Positions 35,412-43,904 of a stretch of 59,576 nt of DNA are shown here, one piece after another. Positions within the stretch are counted from its first letter, which is position 1, and each line of letters starts with the position of its first letter. Source of the stretch: Sporosarcina sp. P32b (GTDB lineage: Bacteria; Bacillota; Bacilli; Bacillales_A; Planococcaceae). The notes beneath the pieces were generated by a model. That model made no database searches and was not told the origin of the DNA. It saw only the letters and a program-made list of their open reading frames with translations. The stretch lies in NCBI RefSeq assembly GCF_002743335.1, contig NZ_PDZB01000020.1, positions 1 to 59,576 on the forward strand. The letters are read 5' to 3'. The translations under genes were made by a program, and so were the position numbers.

Positions 35412-36346
35412 TGGCTTCGCAATTTATATATACGTATATTCGGCACCGCGATGAAAAGGAATTATGTCGAATGGAAATGCGAGCGTTTTTCGGTTATGAC
35501 GTAGAAGACAACGTGATTATAAGTGATATTGGCGTTGATCCGTCACGAAGCCCGTTCATACAAACTCGACTCGAAATCTTACTGGATGCAGACAGTTTAG
35601 AAATGCTGGCAGACAAAGCTTCTAAGCTGGAGACCGATCAATTATTTAAGACCGTCTGCTTGAATGATATGACGCTATCAACGACAGCTAAAATTGGTCA
35701 TGACACGCGTCGTGAAATTGAGCGTACGATTGGATTGCAGATCAAAGGCGAGCCTGAACTTGACCATCCTGAAGTATTCATTGGGATTATGCAATTAGAC
35801 GGTCGTTGGTACGCAGGAAATGTGCTTTACAGTTCTTCTGACTGGCATGTTCACCAGCAGAAGCCCCATATGTATTCCACTGCGCTTGGTACACGTCTCG
35901 CTAGAGCTGCCGTCAATATTGCAGTACCGCACCCTGAAGGGAAACGCGTCATCGATCCTTGCTGTGGGATCGGCACTGTCCTTGTTGAAGCATTATCTAT
36001 GGGAATCCCTATTGAAGGTCGCGATATTAATCCGCTTGTCGTCTATGGCTCAAGGAAAAACATCGACTACTTCAATTTAGAAGGCAATGTCACAATAGGT
36101 CCAATTGCTGAAGTTGACGAAGAATACGATGTGGCTATTATCGATATGCCGTATAATTTATTTACGCATATTACAGCAGATGGCCAACTCGAAATTTTGA
36201 AAGAAGCTCGACGTTTTGCCAAAAGCTGTTTAATTATTACGATTGAAAATATGGATGAAATGCTCGAAATTGCTGGATTTGAGATAGCGGATCGTTGCCT
36301 TGCACATAAAGGTACGTTTTCGCGTGAAGTTGTCCTATGTAAATAA
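35411..36346 (+). CDS. Trm11-like RNA methyltransferase (UPF0020 type)
   Basis: 311 residues. The C-terminal half (about 160-311) is a SAM-dependent Rossmann methyltransferase: VIDPCCGIGTVLVEAL (motif I), EGRDINPLVVYGSRKNI (motif II), and DMPYNLF in place of the DPPY/DPPYG motif IV used for N-methylation of nucleobases. The segment HMYSTALGTRLARAAVNIA just before motif I is typical of Trm11/Trm14 tRNA m2G-type enzymes. The N-terminal half is not a recognisable THUMP domain. Substrate unknown; tRNA or rRNA guanine is the best guess. Start overlaps the previous stop. Confidence 0.75.
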   Translation: MASQFIYTYIRHRDEKELCRMEMRAFFGYDVEDNVIISDIGVDPSRSPFIQTRLEILLDADSLEMLADKASKLETDQLFKTVCLNDMTLSTTAKIGHDTRREIERTIGLQIKGEPELDHPEVFIGIMQLDGRWYAGNVLYSSSDWHVHQQKPHMYSTALGTRLARAAVNIAVPHPEGKRVIDPCCGIGTVLVEALSMGIPIEGRDINPLVVYGSRKNIDYFNLEGNVTIGPIAEVDEEYDVAIIDMPYNLFTHITADGQLEILKEARRFAKSCLIITIENMDEMLEIAGFEIADRCLAHKGTFSREVVLCK

Positions 36347-36348
36347 TG

Positions 36349-36385
36349 AAAGACGAGTGAGTTTTTCTCTCACTCGTCTTTTTCA
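36349..36385 (+). terminator. Terminator of the exporter-methyltransferase operon
   Basis: AAAGACGAGTGAG / CTCACTCGTCTTT perfect 13-bp stem followed by TTTT. Confidence 0.9.
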
Positions 36386-36437
36386 TTGTGTATAACTATT
36401 TTCTGAAATATGATAAAGACAGATTGGAGGTACGATT

Positions 36438-36860
36438 ATGAAACGTTTTATATCAGCAATTATAGCCGTTATCTTATTCGCAATTATTTATTCAGCCATT
36501 TCCTATGTACCTGAATCACAGCGCGAACCGAATACCTATTATTTTGGGTACGCTGAAACAATGGTATTTGTCATGTTATACGCAGGGCCTATCTTTTTAC
36601 TGATTGGAATTCCGCTATCTATCATGATTGATAAATTAATGAAAAATAAAAAGTCGCAGTATGTAAAGAAGCTAGTTTTCTATTCAGTGGCTGGTCTTCT
36701 AATTGGTGCATTATTCCCTCTGATTCTACTGCCCGGACTGAATTCCGTGTCGCTGATTGTCTTATATGCCGGTATTGGTCTCATGGCAGCAAATATTTAT
36801 TTTCACACATTACTCTTATTGCCTCCACGTAATAACATTTCAATAAATAAGGAGACATAA
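36438..36860 (+). CDS. Four-helix membrane protein of unknown function
   Basis: 140 residues: helices at about 4-24, 42-65, 80-101 and 104-130, separated by a short basic loop (KLMKNKKSQYVKK). The ribosome site GGAGGTACG precedes ATG 36438. I recognise no family. It stands between two terminator-bounded units and may share a transcript with the next small membrane gene. Confidence 0.7.
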   Translation: MKRFISAIIAVILFAIIYSAISYVPESQREPNTYYFGYAETMVFVMLYAGPIFLLIGIPLSIMIDKLMKNKKSQYVKKLVFYSVAGLLIGALFPLILLPGLNSVSLIVLYAGIGLMAANIYFHTLLLLPPRNNISINKET

Positions 36861-37053
36861 TACGATTCGTTTACGTATACAAAAACAGTAAAGAAAATGC
36901 AATAGTTTCTACTGACTTGGATATCCTACTTATATTTTTTATTGGAAGAGTGTGAATTTTGTAAAATAGGGGAAACAAAAGTATCAGAGCATTTATTTAT
37001 CACGTCATTCTTTTTTACAGTGAGCTCTTATTACTATCCAAGGAGTGAAGTCT

Positions 37054-37257
37054 ATGTTTATTAGTATTATGAAGCTTTTGAGTGTCCTCTATCTATGGAC
37101 ATGGTTCGTCTGGCCGTTCGTTTTTGTTATTTCTATAATTTATGCGATTAAGGAGCTCGTGCAGGAAGAACCTGCATTTATGAAGCCGGCCATTATTGCG
37201 TCGGTATCCTTGCTAATCATCCTCTCAGGAATCGCATCCCCTGCTTTGTTTTTATGA
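37054..37257 (+). CDS. Small two-helix membrane protein, 67 residues
   Basis: Two hydrophobic helices (about 8-32 and 45-66) around a short acidic loop (KELVQEEPAF). The ATG at 37054 lies 8 nt after AGGAG; an in-frame GTG at 37045 overlaps that site and is rejected. A terminator follows directly. Family not recognised. Confidence 0.7.
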   Translation: MFISIMKLLSVLYLWTWFVWPFVFVISIIYAIKELVQEEPAFMKPAIIASVSLLIILSGIASPALFL

Positions 37258-37273
37258 GTCTTTGAAAAGAAGC

Positions 37274-37311
37274 GATCGAAGTTATGGTTTTATGACTTCG
37301 ATCACTTTTTT
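37274..37311 (+). terminator. Terminator after the 67-residue membrane protein gene
   Basis: GATCGAAGT / ACTTCGATC stem (with longer imperfect pairing inside) followed by ACTTTTTT. Confidence 0.8.
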
Positions 37312-37409
37312 GTTCTTATTTTTTGATATGGAAAATGTGCATCAACTGGAGTTTCCATCCCCACGCAAACACTATTTAGTGCTCCTCTTCCAATACTCCC
37401 AACCAACAC

Positions 37410-37442
37410 AAAAAAAGGATGCCCAGTTAGGACATCCTTTTA
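37410..37442 (-). terminator. Terminator of pepA
   Basis: AAAAGGATGTCC / GGGCATCCTTTTTTT read on the minus strand, 10 bp past the pepA stop. Confidence 0.85.
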
Positions 37443-37450
37443 AATAGTAC

Positions 37451-38824
37451 TTATTTAGTCAATGACACCGTATAATCCGCAAGCAAACGTGCTCCGTAGC
37501 CCGTTGCTGACTTCGTATAATACCCCTTTGACTTCTGCTTATCCATAACGCCGGCCATGTCGACATGCAACCAGTTGTTCTTCGGTGCGAACTTACGCAA
37601 GAAGAGACCAGCTGTGATCGAACCTGCCACAGTTAGAGAACTCATATTGTTGCAATCTGCATAGGCGCTATCAAGTGTTTCTTCATACTCATCAATTAAA
37701 GGAAGTGGCCAAACGAAGTCACCGTTTTGATCGCCAATTTTCTTCATTTTATTAGACAACTCTTCATCACCAAACACTCCGCCTACTTCCGTACCAAGCG
37801 CTGCCACAACTGCGCCAGTCAATGTAGCGATATCCACAGTGTAGTCTGCGTTTAATTCACCTGCGCGAATCAATCCGTCTGCTAAAATCAAACGGCCTTC
37901 TGCATCGGTATTACCGACTTGTACGCTAATACCATTCTTGTATTGAATCACTTCGCCCGGCATAACAGCATCAGGTCCAGGTGTATTCTCAACCATTGGA
38001 ATCAGCACGACGACATTCACTTTGGCATCTGAATGAGCTAGAAGTGATAAAGCACCGCTTACAGCAGCTGATCCGCCCATATCCATACGCATATCACTGT
38101 CATCACGTCCGCCTTTCAAGCTAATACCGCCTGAATCATACGTTACGCCTTTTCCGACAAGAGCAACAAGTGGTTTTGATGCATCCGTCTGCAAAGTCAT
38201 CTCTACGAATGAAGGCTCATATTTACTACCGCGGCATACCGTTAATACACCATTCATTTCGCGTTCTTCAATTTCTTTTTTACCAAGAACATCGACTTTC
38301 ACTTTTGTCCCTTTGAAATGATCTTTTAATACTTCTGGGTATGTCTCTGGATTGAGCACATCGGAAAGTTCATTCATTAAGTCACGAGAAAATGCCATAG
38401 CTGCTGCACGCACTTCTCCTGATTTGACTGCGGCTTTGTCTGCGCCTTTAACATCTAACGTAGTGACAGGATCCGCTTTTTTAGATTGATAGCGGTCAAA
38501 GTTATAGGCACCAAGATGCCATCCTTCGACGAAAGCTGTGACTGCTTCATCTTGAGACGACCACTTATGTCCTAGCTGATCTGCTTGAATCGAAGCAGAA
38601 TCTACTTTTTGTGCCGCAAGACTGCGAGAAATTTCACCTGCAATACTGCGAATTGCATCTGCTGTTTTCCATTCTTTATCTTTTATAACGACTAACTGTT
38701 TTCCATCATGTACAAACGTGGAAAATCCTCCAGCTTGATTGTCGACAAATTGTTTCACCAACAGGTTCTTCGTTATTTGTGCATCAGTTGCGAATAAAAT
38801 TTCTACATTAATTTTCATAGTCAT
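37451..38824 (-). CDS. pepA: Leucyl aminopeptidase, M17 family
   Basis: Cytosolic dizinc/dimanganese hexameric aminopeptidase that removes N-terminal residues. 457 residues; the catalytic C-terminal domain begins near 170. Metal-binding motifs: ALVGKGVTYDSGGISLK (Lys and Asp ligands), DMGGSAAVSGAL, and the family signature NTDAEGRL (about residues 325-332). Start taken as ATG 38824, 5 nt after GGGAG; ATG 38818 is possible. The N-terminal M17 domain is present though divergent. Monocistronic. Confidence 0.93.
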   Translation of the reverse strand: MTMKINVEILFATDAQITKNLLVKQFVDNQAGGFSTFVHDGKQLVVIKDKEWKTADAIRSIAGEISRSLAAQKVDSASIQADQLGHKWSSQDEAVTAFVEGWHLGAYNFDRYQSKKADPVTTLDVKGADKAAVKSGEVRAAAMAFSRDLMNELSDVLNPETYPEVLKDHFKGTKVKVDVLGKKEIEEREMNGVLTVCRGSKYEPSFVEMTLQTDASKPLVALVGKGVTYDSGGISLKGGRDDSDMRMDMGGSAAVSGALSLLAHSDAKVNVVVLIPMVENTPGPDAVMPGEVIQYKNGISVQVGNTDAEGRLILADGLIRAGELNADYTVDIATLTGAVVAALGTEVGGVFGDEELSNKMKKIGDQNGDFVWPLPLIDEYEETLDSAYADCNNMSSLTVAGSITAGLFLRKFAPKNNWLHVDMAGVMDKQKSKGYYTKSATGYGARLLADYTVSLTK

Positions 38825-38863
38825 AATAGCTCCCTTCACTATTTCGGTTTCCTAAATAGTTTA

Positions 38864-39019
38864 TCACTTTTTACCTGATAGCGCTAAGAAGAGAGTTGCC
38901 AGCGGTCCTAAAAACAAAGAAAGTATAAACCAGTTCAATCCACTTCTATTTTTCCCTTGAGCTAATACTGCATTAATTAAAGCTAACGTGCCCCATCCTA
39001 CGAAATATCCTTCATTCAT
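38864..39019 (-). CDS. Small membrane protein, 51 residues
   Basis: A short minus-strand gene: ATG at 39019, 9 nt after GGAG, product MNEGYFVGWGTLALINAVLA then a basic loop (QGKNRSG) and a second hydrophobic stretch (FILSLFLGPLATLFLAL), ending in KK. Two short membrane segments. It lies 39 bp upstream of pepA on the same strand, so it may be cotranscribed. Unknown function; the layout resembles small hypothetical membrane proteins common in Bacillales. Confidence 0.65.
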   Translation of the reverse strand: MNEGYFVGWGTLALINAVLAQGKNRSGLNWFILSLFLGPLATLFLALSGKK

Positions 39020-39099
39020 TTTTCATCACTCCGTTATCTAGTTGTATAGTATGTATACGATATACCTAACAGGTTGGTTTCATTTGTAGCTTTTAACGC

Positions 39100-39125
39100 A
39101 AAAAAAGGAACATCCATGATGTCCC
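39100..39125 (-). terminator. Terminator of the 78-residue protein gene
   Basis: GGGACATC / GATGTTCC stem, ATG loop, then seven Ts on the minus strand. Confidence 0.85.
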
Positions 39126-39145
39126 TAGTGTTTCTCATAGCTTTA

Positions 39146-39382
39146 TTAGCTCCCTATTGATGTAGGGGCACTATCATCAGTCGCATTTTTGAAATTCTGA
39201 TTACCGACTTTTGCTCGTACTTCTTCTTCTGTTAACGGCGGTGGAATTTCGTGTTCTGCCAACTCTCTGCTTTCAAGTGGAATTTCAATGTTCTCCATGG
39301 CAGCATTCTTCGCATCCATTTCGCGCCCATATTGCTCACGTTGCTCTGCAGTCGTTTGTTGTTCTTTTGATAAATCAGCCAT
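39146..39382 (-). CDS. Small hydrophilic protein, 78 residues
   Basis: Highly charged, Glu/Gln-rich protein (MADLSKEQQTTAEQREQYGREMD...) with a Pro-rich middle (IPPPLTEEE) and no hydrophobic core; probably extended or disordered. Ribosome site GAGGTGATG before ATG 39382 and a terminator right after the stop support a real gene. It does not match a family I can name; small acid-soluble or sporulation-linked roles are only guesses. Confidence 0.65.
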   Translation of the reverse strand: MADLSKEQQTTAEQREQYGREMDAKNAAMENIEIPLESRELAEHEIPPPLTEEEVRAKVGNQNFKNATDDSAPTSIGS

Positions 39383-39470
39383 TTCATCACCTCAATCGTA
39401 CATTTTTACTTATCTTTCCCGTTATTTGTTATACTAAACCTATTAAGTGTAGCGGAAGGAGAGGTACTAC

Positions 39471-39914
39471 GTGATAACGATTTTAGTAGATGCGGATGGC
39501 TGTCCAGTAATCAATGAAACGATTGCGATTGCTAAAGAGTACGACCTACCTTGTGTGTTAATATGTGACACTGCACATGAAATGCACCGGGAAGGCGCAG
39601 AAACGATTACTGTTTCCAAAGGTGCCGACGCAGTCGATTTTGTATTGGTGAACCGCATAAAAAAAGGCGATATCGTCGTAACTCAAGACTATGGATTGGC
39701 CGCTATGGCGTTGGCAAAACAAGGTTTGCCACTTGATCAGAATGGCAGATGGTACACAAATGACAATATCGATCAATTACTAGCGGCACGTCATAAAGCT
39801 CAGAAAATCCGCCGAGCAGGAGGTCGTTTGCGAGGTCCCAAAAAACGAACTGCTGAACAAAATGAAGGATTCATTATTAGTTTGCGTGAATTATGTAAAA
39901 CCATTCAACCTTAA
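39471..39914 (+). CDS. DUF188 (YaiI/YqxD) family protein
   Basis: 147 residues, PIN-like fold family UPF0178. Conserved blocks: ILVDADGCPV at the N-terminus, GADAVDFVLVN, GDIVVTQDYGLAAMAL (acidic residues typical of a nuclease-like pocket), and GRWYTNDNID. GTG start at 39471 with AAGGAGAGG 6-8 nt upstream. Biochemical role not established for the family. Convergent with the cupin gene. Confidence 0.88.
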   Translation: MITILVDADGCPVINETIAIAKEYDLPCVLICDTAHEMHREGAETITVSKGADAVDFVLVNRIKKGDIVVTQDYGLAAMALAKQGLPLDQNGRWYTNDNIDQLLAARHKAQKIRRAGGRLRGPKKRTAEQNEGFIISLRELCKTIQP

Positions 39915-39925
39915 ATTAGTCCATA

Positions 39926-39974
39926 TTATACAACAAGAGATCGCAAAGATTACTTGCGATCTCTTGTTGTATAA
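39926..39974. repeat. Perfect 21-bp inverted repeat between convergent genes
   Basis: The arms are 39926-39946 and 39954-39974 with a 7-nt loop (AGATTAC); each arm contains CAACAAGAGATCGCAA or its complement. It sits between the DUF188 and cupin stops and could act as a terminator for both, but neither strand has a good U-tract. Confidence 0.8.
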
Positions 39975-39977
39975 TCT

Positions 39978-40277
39978 TTACGGCTTTACGAGAATAACTA
40001 AAACATCAGAGTCTTCTACTGCTTGTAAACTATGTCTTTCTAACGGTACCATATGCAAAACATTATCTGGTGTTACATCCACCGGCTCGCCTTCCACTAT
40101 GAACCGTACCTTTCCTTTACGCACGATGATGAATACTTCTTTATTCGCATCATGCTCAGCTACTTCCTCTCCTGTACGCAATTGAATATTCATAAAAGTT
40201 GCATTGTCGACATTCGCTACTTTCTCCACATGCTTTTTCTTTTCAGACAGTTGATTTTTTGTATCAATCAATTTCAT
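39978..40277 (-). CDS. Small cupin-fold protein
   Basis: 99 residues, single conserved cupin barrel. GEEVAEHDANKEVFIIVRKGKVRF is cupin motif 1 (metal His/Glu positions represented by H42, E47) and HMVPLERHSLQAVEDSD motif 2. The ATG lies 14 bp inside the end of the upstream luciferase-like monooxygenase gene, with AAAGGGGAG 7 nt before it, so the two are cotranscribed. Ligand or reaction unknown. Confidence 0.8.
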   Translation of the reverse strand: MKLIDTKNQLSEKKKHVEKVANVDNATFMNIQLRTGEEVAEHDANKEVFIIVRKGKVRFIVEGEPVDVTPDNVLHMVPLERHSLQAVEDSDVLVILVKP

Positions 40278-41292
40278 TAGTCTTCTCCCCTTTCAGAATT
40301 TCTTGCATAATCAGTTCATACGACTTCAGTTTATCATGAAAGTTATATGTAATAGAAACGAGCATGATTTCTTGTGCTCCAAAATCTTGCGCTATTTGTT
40401 CCAACTGCCTACGGGCTGATTCTGGTGTCCCTACAATCATCCGCTCACGGTTTAATTGAACCAACTCCCGTTCCAGTTGACTATATGGATATGCTGCTGC
40501 TTGTTCTGGTGAAGGTGTACCCTCTACTTTCATTCCTTGCTGTTGCATAATCATTAACAGATCCAATGAAGACGCAATCCAGTCTGCCTTTTCTTCCGTC
40601 TCTGCACAAAACAAAAATACCGCTACTGCTTGCTTTGGTGAAGACGTAAACGCAGAAGCTTGAAAATGCTCTCGATAAAACTTCGCTGCTTCCCTGCCCC
40701 CTTCACTATTGATGAATTGTGCAAACATATAAGGTAAACCTTTTTGAGCCGCTAAACTCGCTGACTCTTTGCTTGTGCCTAACATCCAGACGGGTGGTGC
40801 ATTATTTGTGAGTGGGGTTGCTTTCAATCCTTCATATCGATGATCTTTAGGCAATGTATCGTGAAGATACATGTGTAGGTCATCAATTTGTTGAGGATAT
40901 TGATCACGATTTAGATATTCACCGTTGTTAAGAGCATAAGTTGCTCGAGGCATTCCCGCTGGTGCACGCCCTATACCCGCATCAATTCTCCCAGGAAACA
41001 GAGCTTCTAACACTTTGAAGTTTTCCGCCACCTTATAAGGGGAATAGTGAGGTAGCATGACACCGCCTGAACCAATTCGGATAGTCGAAGTGACTGTAGC
41101 CAAATGCGCCATCAGAATTTCAGGGGATGAACCTGCTAGAGTTGGAGCATCGTGATGTTCAGAGACCCAAAAGCGGCTATAGCCTAATTCTTCGGCTTTC
41201 TTCGCCAAGCAGGTAGTTTGCTGAAAAGCTTCATGAGCATCGCTGCCGGATGTAATGGGAGATTGATCTAATATACTTAATTGTATCTTCAA
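40264..41292 (-). CDS. LLM-class flavin-dependent monooxygenase
   Basis: 342 residues, bacterial luciferase-like TIM barrel, MsnO8-type subgroup. Typical fingerprints: LSILDQSPI at the start, [69 protein letters not shown]-like block, and [17 protein letters not shown]. TTG start at 41292 preceded by GAGGAGG at 7 nt. The substrate is unknown; it overlaps the downstream cupin gene and is divergent from the polyketide synthase pair. Confidence 0.88.
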   Translation of the reverse strand: [342 protein letters not shown]

Positions 41293-41386
41293 GACAAGTC
41301 CTCCTCTTCTTTTGCATATAGTCTACAAGAAGCCACGGCATAATTCACTGCTCGCGCTCGCCATCAATTTAAATGGAGGTTACCCT

Positions 41387-42466
41387 ATGCCAATCATCCA
41401 ATCAGTTAGTACAGTTAGCCCACCTGTTGATTTGCCACAGGAAGAAGCTATGACATTTGCACGCTCTTTATTTTCGGATTCATTTAAAGATATCGACCGC
41501 TTATTGAAAGTGTTCCAAAACGGCGAAATTGATTCACGACAAGTATGTATGCCGTTAGAATGGTACGCGGAGCCACATGATTTTGAAACGAAAAACAACT
41601 TATATATTCAGCATGCTGTTGCACTTGGTAAACAGGCAGTCGAGCAATGCCTCAACAATACGACAACACTTGAGCGCTCAGTGAATGCAGCTGAAATAGA
41701 TGCGATATTCTTTGTTTCAAGTAGCGGAATTGCCACACCAAGTATCGATGCCCGTCTTATTAATCAATTACCATTTCGACATGATATTAAACGTATTCCT
41801 ATTTGGGGTCTGGGTTGCGCAGGTGGTGCTTCAGGTATGAGTCGTGCTTTTGATTACTGTAAAGCCTATCCTGAATCGAATGTTCTCGTTCTCGCTATAG
41901 AGCTTTGCAGCTTAACGTTTCAACGAGACGATGTATCAAAAAGCAACTTGGTCGGTGTATCGTTATTCTCTGATGGTGTAGCTTGCGCACTTGTTTCTGG
42001 AGAACAGTCTACCGTTAAAAGCCTACGTCCGATGCCCCATATCCGTGCTACTTCTTCACGTTTCATGCCTGATTCAGAGGATGTGATGGGCTGGGACATT
42101 AAAAATGATGGTTTGCATGTTGTATTTTCAAAGAGTATTCCAAACGTCATTAAAAGTTGGTTAGGACCATTTGTTCATCAATTCGTGGAAGAACATGATC
42201 TTTCAATGGAGGATGTACAGCATTTTGTTGCCCATCCAGGCGGTAAAAAAGTATTAGATGCCTATCAAAAAGCACTGGATATGGATCAAGAGCAAACCGC
42301 TACGTCGAAAAAGATACTGCAATATCATGGAAACATGTCGTCTCCTACTGTGCTCTATGTACTCAAGGATTTTATTGAGCAACAGCCTGCCGAAGGAGAA
42401 TTCGGTTTAATGGCAGCACTTGGTCCAGGTTTCTGCGGTGAATTATTGTTGTTGGAGTGGCAGTAA
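41387..42466 (+). CDS. bpsA: Type III polyketide synthase (chalcone-synthase-like)
   Basis: 359-residue homodimeric ketosynthase that extends fatty acyl-CoA with malonyl-CoA, making alkylpyrones or resorcinols in the Bacillus BpsA group. The catalytic triad is intact: Cys144 in WGLGCAGGASG, His283 in FVAHPGGKKV, Asn316 in YHGNMSSPT; LGPGFCGELLLL is the C-terminal signature. The start is ATG 41387, 7 nt after TGGAGG; the frame is open 25 codons further but without a site. One base separates its stop from the methyltransferase ATG, as in the Bacillus bpsA-bpsB pair. Confidence 0.9.
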   Translation: MPIIQSVSTVSPPVDLPQEEAMTFARSLFSDSFKDIDRLLKVFQNGEIDSRQVCMPLEWYAEPHDFETKNNLYIQHAVALGKQAVEQCLNNTTTLERSVNAAEIDAIFFVSSSGIATPSIDARLINQLPFRHDIKRIPIWGLGCAGGASGMSRAFDYCKAYPESNVLVLAIELCSLTFQRDDVSKSNLVGVSLFSDGVACALVSGEQSTVKSLRPMPHIRATSSRFMPDSEDVMGWDIKNDGLHVVFSKSIPNVIKSWLGPFVHQFVEEHDLSMEDVQHFVAHPGGKKVLDAYQKALDMDQEQTATSKKILQYHGNMSSPTVLYVLKDFIEQQPAEGEFGLMAALGPGFCGELLLLEWQ

Positions 42467-42467
42467 G

Positions 42468-42995
42468 ATGGGCAGGCTTTTCCTGTTCGTTTTTATCATC
42501 GTCGTCGTTCAACGCTTAGTCGAATTGGTCGTCGCTAATCGTAACGAGAAGTGGATCCGCAATCGAGGCGCAATAGAAATCGGCGCGTCTCATTATAAAT
42601 GGATGGTTTTGATGCATACCGCATTTTTCATTTCCTTGCTAGTCGAAGTCCTTGTATTCGATCGCCCACTATCGCCCGTCTGGGGGATCTTACTTGCAAT
42701 TTTCCTATTGATGCAAGTACTGCGTGTCTGGTGTCTATCGTCGTTAGGAAAGTTCTGGAACACTAAAATTCTCATACTACCTGGAGCGAACGTACAGAAA
42801 AAAGGACCTTACCGTTGGATTCGTCACCCCAATTATGTCATTGTAACAACCGAACTAATTGTATTGCCTTTACTATTCAGTGCGTACTTCACGGCGGGAC
42901 TGTTTCTATTGCTGAATATCTGGATGTTGTCTGTCCGGATTCCTACTGAAGAACGTGCACTACGAGAACTGACAAATTATAATGAAGTGTTTTGA
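42468..42995 (+). CDS. bpsB: Isoprenylcysteine carboxyl methyltransferase-like (BpsB-type) membrane methyltransferase
   Basis: 175 residues, four to five membrane helices. The ICMT-type motif is KKGPYRWIRHPNYVIVTTELIVLPL, and PTEERALRELTNY supplies the C-terminal Glu-rich helix. In Bacillus the homologue next to the type III synthase methylates the alkylpyrone product; the same role is inferred here from the 1-bp gap to the synthase. The ATG at 42468 has TTGGAG about 10 nt upstream, inside the synthase end. Confidence 0.85.
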   Translation: MGRLFLFVFIIVVVQRLVELVVANRNEKWIRNRGAIEIGASHYKWMVLMHTAFFISLLVEVLVFDRPLSPVWGILLAIFLLMQVLRVWCLSSLGKFWNTKILILPGANVQKKGPYRWIRHPNYVIVTTELIVLPLLFSAYFTAGLFLLLNIWMLSVRIPTEERALRELTNYNEVF

Positions 42996-43001
42996 TGAAA
43001 A

Positions 43002-43058
43002 AAGAATGAAGACAAATCCTGGATAACGAGGACTTGTCTTCATTCTTATTATTTTTTT
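43002..43058 (+). terminator. Terminator of the polyketide operon
   Basis: AAGAATGAAGACAA / TTGTCTTCATTCTT, 14-bp perfect outer stem, with a T-run shortly after. Confidence 0.85.
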
Positions 43059-43147
43059 CATTCACGTTTGCCTATAAGCACACTTAGGTAGTTGATCGTA
43101 AGTGTCACATAGCATCAAGGTGCCATGCTAGTTATTTAGTTTTTATT

Positions 43148-43891
43148 TTATTCACAAGCTCGTCCGTCTTTATTGCCGTCCATCTGTTCTTTATATGCCG
43201 GATGGCCTTTTTTAACGCCTTGCGGGTATACTTTACGAAGCTCTGTACAGTTCTTGAAGTCTTGGGTTTCGCCATATACAGGAATCTTCACAGAATCTGC
43301 AGGATATTTCTCACTGTCAAAACCTCGGTCAGTTGTATAGTCTTCCAACGTCCAAATTCCGATACCCGACTTCTTCGCTTGTTGCTCCGCTTTTTCAAAT
43401 GCATCTAGATGCCGTGTATTAGGTGGATACACATAAGCGACTCTCGCTAATCCTTCTTTCAATAACTGTTCTTGCACACTCTTTCCGTCTATGTAAATAT
43501 ACGCCAATAATCTGCCGTATTTATCATATTTCCCGCCAACATCAAACTCAATTTCGAGCTGACCTTTTTGCAGCAGTTCCTGATTACGAACCTTTGCTTG
43601 TTGTCCATACGGCTGCTTGCCAAGACGTGGATGATTCGTTTCTGGTGTATCAATTAATAAATATCGTACATTTTCTTCCTTACCTTCATACATAATCTTA
43701 ATCGTATCGCCGTCAATTGTTTTCACTAATTCAACAGGAATCAAACCTTGACGACTCGGCTCTTGTTCCTCGTCTTCAAACAGTTCAGGGAAATATATGG
43801 CGAAAACCGCAATCCCTACTGCTATTAAGAATGAATTGATCATTTTCTTACGTTTATTATGTGTTGTTTTTTGCGTTGTTTTGTTATTCAT
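43148..43891 (-). CDS. Secreted or membrane-anchored nuclease: SNase domain plus excalibur domain
   Basis: 247 residues. Residues 1-16 are basic, followed by one hydrophobic segment (about 17-35) acting as signal or anchor. The thermonuclease fold spans about 50-195: VKTIDGDTIKI (Ca-binding Asp), VRYLLIDTPE (catalytic Arg and Glu region), GRLLAYIYIDG (second catalytic Arg). Residues about 212-247 form an excalibur domain (FKNCTELRKVYPQGV...DGNKDGRACE), a calcium-binding DxDxDG-type motif. Last gene of a four-gene operon, 13 bp after crcB. Confidence 0.92.
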   Translation of the reverse strand: MNNKTTQKTTHNKRKKMINSFLIAVGIAVFAIYFPELFEDEEQEPSRQGLIPVELVKTIDGDTIKIMYEGKEENVRYLLIDTPETNHPRLGKQPYGQQAKVRNQELLQKGQLEIEFDVGGKYDKYGRLLAYIYIDGKSVQEQLLKEGLARVAYVYPPNTRHLDAFEKAEQQAKKSGIGIWTLEDYTTDRGFDSEKYPADSVKIPVYGETQDFKNCTELRKVYPQGVKKGHPAYKEQMDGNKDGRACE

Positions 43892-43904
43892 TAAGACCTC
43901 TTTT

